Of a DNA stretch of 64,000 bases, positions 55,400-64,000 are shown in pieces; within the stretch, counting starts at the first letter, position 1; the number at the start of each line of letters is the position of its first letter. Under the pieces are notes generated by a model. The model had not been told where the DNA came from. It ran no database searches and saw only the letters and a program-made list of their open reading frames with translations. The DNA lies in contig NZ_OY759725.1 of assembly GCF_963662755.1 (NCBI RefSeq), forward strand, positions 1,501,781-1,565,780, read 5' to 3'. The position numbers were made by a program, and so were the translations under genes. This stretch comes from an uncultured Sulfurimonas sp. (GTDB taxonomy: Bacteria > Campylobacterota > Campylobacteria > Campylobacterales > Sulfurimonadaceae).

Positions 55400-55927
55400 A
55401 TGGCACATCAATGGTACTCAATCCAAACATATGGAAGTGAGAGAGCTGTCCGCGAAGCTATCCTTAACATGATTCAAGAAATGGGTCTTCAAGAACATAT
55501 TTCAGAAGTTATTGTTCCAACGGAAGATGTTATAGAAGTTAAAGATGGTAAAAAAAAGATTTCTGAACGTTCATTATATTCAGGATATGTTTTTGCAAAT
55601 ATTGACTTGAATACTGAAATTCAACATCTTATTACAGGTTTACCAAAGGTATCTGGATTTATTGGTGAAGCTAATACTCCGACACCTTTAAGTGAACATG
55701 ATATTAATGTTATTTTGGATCGTGTAAATAATCGTGCTGCTCCTAAACCAAAGGTTTACTTTGATAATGGTGAAACTGTTCGTATTATTGATGGTCCATT
55801 TGCAAACTTTACTGCAACTGTAGATGAGTATGATTTAGAGCATGGTACTCTAAAACTAAATGTTTCAATTTTTGGTAGAGCAACACCTGTTGATATCTCT
55901 TACACTCAAGTTGAAAAAATAATTTAA
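55400..55927 (+). CDS. nusG: Transcription termination/antitermination factor NusG
   Basis: The 175-residue protein has the NGN domain ([27 protein letters not shown]) and a C-terminal KOW domain ([21 protein letters not shown]). Confidence 0.96.
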   Translation: MAHQWYSIQTYGSERAVREAILNMIQEMGLQEHISEVIVPTEDVIEVKDGKKKISERSLYSGYVFANIDLNTEIQHLITGLPKVSGFIGEANTPTPLSEHDINVILDRVNNRAAPKPKVYFDNGETVRIIDGPFANFTATVDEYDLEHGTLKLNVSIFGRATPVDISYTQVEKII

Positions 55928-55947
55928 ATTATAAAAAGGAAAAAAAT

Positions 55948-56373
55948 ATGGCAAAAAAAGTTATGGACTATATCAAACTACATATCGAAGCTGGTAAAGC
56001 AAATCCTGCACCACCAGTAGGACCTGCATTAGGACAACGTGGTGTTAATATCATGGAATTTACTAAAGCATTTAATGAAAAAACAAAAGATAAAATGGGA
56101 TTTAAAGTTCCTGTTGTAATTACTGTTTATACTGATAGAAGTTTTACTTTTATCACTAAACAACCACCAGCAGCAGCACTTCTTATGAAAGCAGCTGGAC
56201 TTAAAAAAGGTACGGATAATCCACTTAAAAACAAAATTGGAAAAATTACTCGTGCTCAATTAATGGAAGTTGTTGAAGCTAAAATTCAGGATTTAAATAC
56301 TGACAATAAAGAAATGGCTGCAAATACAATAGCTGGTTCTGCTCGTTCAATGGGTATTGAAATAGTAGATTAA
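55948..56373 (+). CDS. rplK: 50S ribosomal protein L11
   Basis: The 141-residue protein has [37 protein letters not shown] and the C-terminal [10 protein letters not shown]. It is part of the GTPase stalk base. Confidence 0.98.
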   Translation: MAKKVMDYIKLHIEAGKANPAPPVGPALGQRGVNIMEFTKAFNEKTKDKMGFKVPVVITVYTDRSFTFITKQPPAAALLMKAAGLKKGTDNPLKNKIGKITRAQLMEVVEAKIQDLNTDNKEMAANTIAGSARSMGIEIVD

Positions 56374-56441
56374 TAAAATAAAATCATCTACCACAATGAT
56401 TTGAAACTTTGTGGAAGAATTTCATAGGAGAATTTGAAAAA

Positions 56442-57134
56442 ATGAGTAAAAGATATAAACAATTATTAGAAAAAATTGATAATACAAAATCGTATGCAGT
56501 TGCTGAAGCATCTAGCATAGTTAGAGAACTTAAAAGTGCAAAATTTGACGAAACTGTTGAAGTTGCTCTTAACTTAAATGTTGATCCAAGACATGCAGAT
56601 CAAATGATTCGTGGTGCAATTGTACTACCACATGGAACAGGTAAAACTGTTCGTGTTGCTGTTTTTGCAAAAGGTGCTAAAGCTGATGAAGCTAAAGCTG
56701 CCGGTGCTGATATTGTTGGTACTGATGATTTAGTAGCACAAATCAAAGATGGAATCTTTAATTTTGATGTAGTTGTAGCTGCACCTGATTGTATGGGGCT
56801 TGTTGGACAAATTGGTCGTATTTTAGGGCCAAAAGGTCTTATGCCTAACCCTAAAACAGGTACTGTAACTCCAGATGTTGCTACTGCTGTTAAAAACGTT
56901 AAAGGTGGTCAAGTAAACTTTAGAGTTGATAAAAAAGGTAACATCCATGCTGGTATCGGTAAAGCAAGTTTTGAAGCAACTCAGATTTCTGAAAACTTAA
57001 CTTCTTTTGTTCGTGCAATTAACAAGCAAAAACCTGCTTCTGCTAAAGGTCGTTATATTAAAAATGGTGCACTTAGTTTAACTATGAGTCCTGCAATAAA
57101 ACTTGATATTTTAGAATTAGCTGACGTTAAATAA
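56442..57134 (+). CDS. rplA: 50S ribosomal protein L1
   Basis: L1 forms the mobile L1 stalk and in E. coli represses this operon. From ATG 56442 the protein has 230 residues beginning [13 protein letters not shown]; the longer frame from 56409 does not look like the family. [14 protein letters not shown]-type sequence ([17 protein letters not shown]) is present. Confidence 0.97.
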   Translation: MSKRYKQLLEKIDNTKSYAVAEASSIVRELKSAKFDETVEVALNLNVDPRHADQMIRGAIVLPHGTGKTVRVAVFAKGAKADEAKAAGADIVGTDDLVAQIKDGIFNFDVVVAAPDCMGLVGQIGRILGPKGLMPNPKTGTVTPDVATAVKNVKGGQVNFRVDKKGNIHAGIGKASFEATQISENLTSFVRAINKQKPASAKGRYIKNGALSLTMSPAIKLDILELADVK

Positions 57135-57149
57135 TTATTTAGTAATTTT

Positions 57150-57288
57150 TAGTGCCTTATATTATATAGGGCACTATAAAGTTACTACTTTGGTAACTGC
57201 ATTTTATGGACTAGAGATATAGGAGCGAAAGCTTAATTGGTTACACAGTAACTACCTATTGAAGTGTTGTCTGGAAAGGAGATATTCT
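57150..57288 (+). promoter_or_regulatory. Leader of the rplJ-rplL genes (L10-leader candidate)
   Basis: The spacer after rplA has a 12-bp stem (57150-57176), two GTTAC/GTAAC hairpins (57181-57197 and about 57240-57252) whose arms could pair in alternative ways, and a GAAA-capped hairpin at 57223-57232. L10 leaders in many bacteria bind L10-L12 and repress these genes; the match here is by position and structure only. Confidence 0.6.
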
Positions 57289-57774
57289 ATGACAAAAACA
57301 CAAAAAGCTGAAATTATTGAAGTACTTTCTAGTGAATTCAAAGATGCTCAATCTGTAATCTTTTGTGATTACAAAGGTTTGAGCGTTTCTGATATAGAAG
57401 GTTTAAGAAAATTAGCTCGTACAAAAGAAGCTAAAGTTCAAGTTGTTAAAAATACTTTAGCAACAATTGCACTTGAAAAAGCTGAATTAACTGGTGTTGA
57501 GTTAAAAGACACAAACATTTTAGTTTGGGGTGTGGATTCTGTAGCTACTTCTAAAGTAGTTTCTGATTTCGCTAAGAAAAATGATAAGTTTGTAATTAAG
57601 TCTGCTTACGTTGATCGTGAAGTTGCAGATGCTGCTAAAGTTGAAGCATTCGCTAAACTTCCAGGACGTGAAGAACTTCTTGGTATGCTTGCTGCTACTT
57701 GGATGGCTCCACTTACAAACCTTGGATTTGGTCTTAACGCTCTTAAAGAGAAAAAAGAACAAGAAGCTGCTTAG
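57289..57774 (+). CDS. rplJ: 50S ribosomal protein L10
   Basis: L10 holds the L7/L12 dimers. From ATG 57289, with GGAG nine bases upstream, the protein has 161 residues beginning MTKTQKAEIIEVLSSEFKD. The extra ten residues from 57259 lie in the leader and are not typical. Confidence 0.96.
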   Translation: MTKTQKAEIIEVLSSEFKDAQSVIFCDYKGLSVSDIEGLRKLARTKEAKVQVVKNTLATIALEKAELTGVELKDTNILVWGVDSVATSKVVSDFAKKNDKFVIKSAYVDREVADAAKVEAFAKLPGREELLGMLAATWMAPLTNLGFGLNALKEKKEQEAA

Positions 57775-57956
57775 TCAACTTCAAAATGTTGTCTGAAATT
57801 TCAGACTAATTGGGAGATGAAATCGTATTAATGCGATTGATATCCCACTAAGGGAAACTTAGCGTTAGCGTAGGTAAGAGAATTATTTCCGATACCGCAC
57901 AATTAAATGTAAAGGCTTCCCTTGATTTTATGAAATAAAATTAAGGATTACACAAA
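57775..57956 (+). promoter_or_regulatory. Structured spacer between rplJ and rplL
   Basis: The 182-base spacer has a perfect 16-base palindrome (57791-57806), a larger stem with arms TGGGA and TCCCA (57811-57847) that encloses AATCG/CGATT, a CTAAG/CTTAG hairpin, and a 6-bp TTTTAT/ATAAAA hairpin 12 bases before the ribosome site. It may balance L10 to L12 output by translation control. Confidence 0.5.
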
Positions 57957-58325
57957 ATGGCTGTAACTAAAGAAGACGTATTAGAATTTATCTCAGGACT
58001 TTCTGTATTAGAACTTTCTGAATTAGTAAAAGAATTTGAAGAAAAATTCGGTGTATCTGCACAACCTGTAGCAATGGCTGGTGCTGGTGTAGCTGCTGAA
58101 GCTGCTGAAGAAAAAACTGAATTCGATGTAATTTTAACAGATGCTGGTGCTAAAAAAATCGGTGTTATTAAAGCTGTTCGTGCTTTAACAGGTTTAGGCC
58201 TTAAAGAAGCAAAAGAAGCAACAGAAGCTTTACCATCTACAATCAAAGAAGGTGTAGATAAAGATACTGCTGAAGAAGCTAAAAAAGCACTTGAAGAAGC
58301 TGGTGCAACAGTAGAAGTTAAATAA
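57957..58325 (+). CDS. rplL: 50S ribosomal protein L7/L12
   Basis: The 122-residue stalk protein has the N-terminal dimer domain, an Ala/Glu-rich hinge and the C-terminal domain ([20 protein letters not shown]). Confidence 0.98.
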   Translation: MAVTKEDVLEFISGLSVLELSELVKEFEEKFGVSAQPVAMAGAGVAAEAAEEKTEFDVILTDAGAKKIGVIKAVRALTGLGLKEAKEATEALPSTIKEGVDKDTAEEAKKALEEAGATVEVK

Positions 58326-58345
58326 TAATTTAACCTACTTTTTGT

Positions 58346-58431
58346 TTTACACGGGAATTTTATTCCTGTGTAAATTAACAAATTTCAGGGCGCTTTTACA
58401 ATAAGACTTGGTCTTTTTGTAAAAGTGCCCT
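58346..58431 (+). terminator. Two strong hairpins between rplL and rpoB
   Basis: 58346-58374 is a 12-bp stem with one G-U; 58387-58431 is a 14-bp stem with one G-U around an inner 5-bp hairpin. In E. coli this spacer holds an attenuator and an RNase III site that lower rpoB relative to rplL; a similar job is inferred. Confidence 0.65.
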
Positions 58432-58530
58432 TATGTCGTTTATAAGCACTATTAAAAAAGCTCTTAATTGGAGCCCCACAAACATCATTCAAGGACGCTT
58501 GAATATGATACTAATTACTTATCGAGGTAG

Positions 58531-64000
<5,470 letters not shown>

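Noticed and set aside
57941-58381. Leftward 146-codon Ala/Ser-rich ORF opposite rplL
   Set aside because: Low-complexity antisense product of the Ala/Glu-rich L7/L12 gene, and it crosses a hairpin.

Overview
The window is a low-GC bacterial chromosome segment whose gene content and order point to the Campylobacterota (Epsilonproteobacteria), most likely a Sulfurimonas-like organism. This taxonomic call is inferred from protein character: an unfused but overlapping rpoB/rpoC, no rpmD in the spc operon, a Gln-type Csd4/Pgp1 cell-shape carboxypeptidase and a MagIII-like glycosylase. No database search was possible.

Layout. (1) 1-8478: the S10/spc ribosomal-protein operon from the 3' part of rplB through secY, map and infA, closed by a perfect 12-bp hairpin shared with the convergent gene. 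(2) 8500-25240: about 17 kb of mostly leftward genes separating spc from the alpha operon. It holds a cysteine-free tandem rhodanese, a chorismate mutase, an Mla/MCE lipid-transport locus with a degenerate ATPase gene, a MagIII-like glycosylase, an MFS exporter, a lone trpB, a CvfB-like protein, a peptidoglycan-hydrolase group (M15, M14 Csd4/Pgp1, Bax-like), an SPL-like radical SAM protein, a REC-REC-GGDEF protein and an orphan outer-membrane barrel. (3) 25241-28510: a structured leader, then rpmJ-rpsM-rpsK-rpsD-rpoA-rplQ. (4) 28641-39698: housekeeping genes (aldo/keto reductase, NifU-like, TPR, murE, ferredoxin, panD, ybaB, PDZ, ispA, tkt) with a leftward lipid/envelope group (GDPD, an ACP-PlsC fusion, an OMP). 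(5) 39851-44190: a TolC-MacA-MacB efflux operon with separate ATPase and permease genes. (6) 44198-47898: an AEC transporter, thioredoxin, SDR, TrmH-type methyltransferase and YaaA. (7) 47991-52804: FecR-domain protein, CHASE2-adenylate cyclase, a 29-codon ORF, and a GAF/HD-GYP/class II cAMP phosphodiesterase fusion. (8) 52842-64000: tRNA-Thr, -Tyr, -Gly, -Thr, then tuf, rpmG, tRNA-Trp, secE, nusG, rplK, rplA, rplJ, rplL, rpoB and the 5' part of rpoC.

The best candidate for an undescribed system is region 7. One gene is predicted to make cAMP under periplasmic sensing. The next encodes a single polypeptide with intact motifs for destroying c-di-GMP and for destroying cAMP, and the two are linked by a tiny ORF whose stop overlaps the next start. 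Other points of note are the ATPase-like Mla gene without Walker A, an ACP-acyltransferase carrying a vestigial acyl-AMP-ligase tail, two copies of a double-hairpin repeat whose hairpins are complementary to each other, a divergent pair of apparently leaderless promoters, and a parS-like site in the alpha-operon leader.
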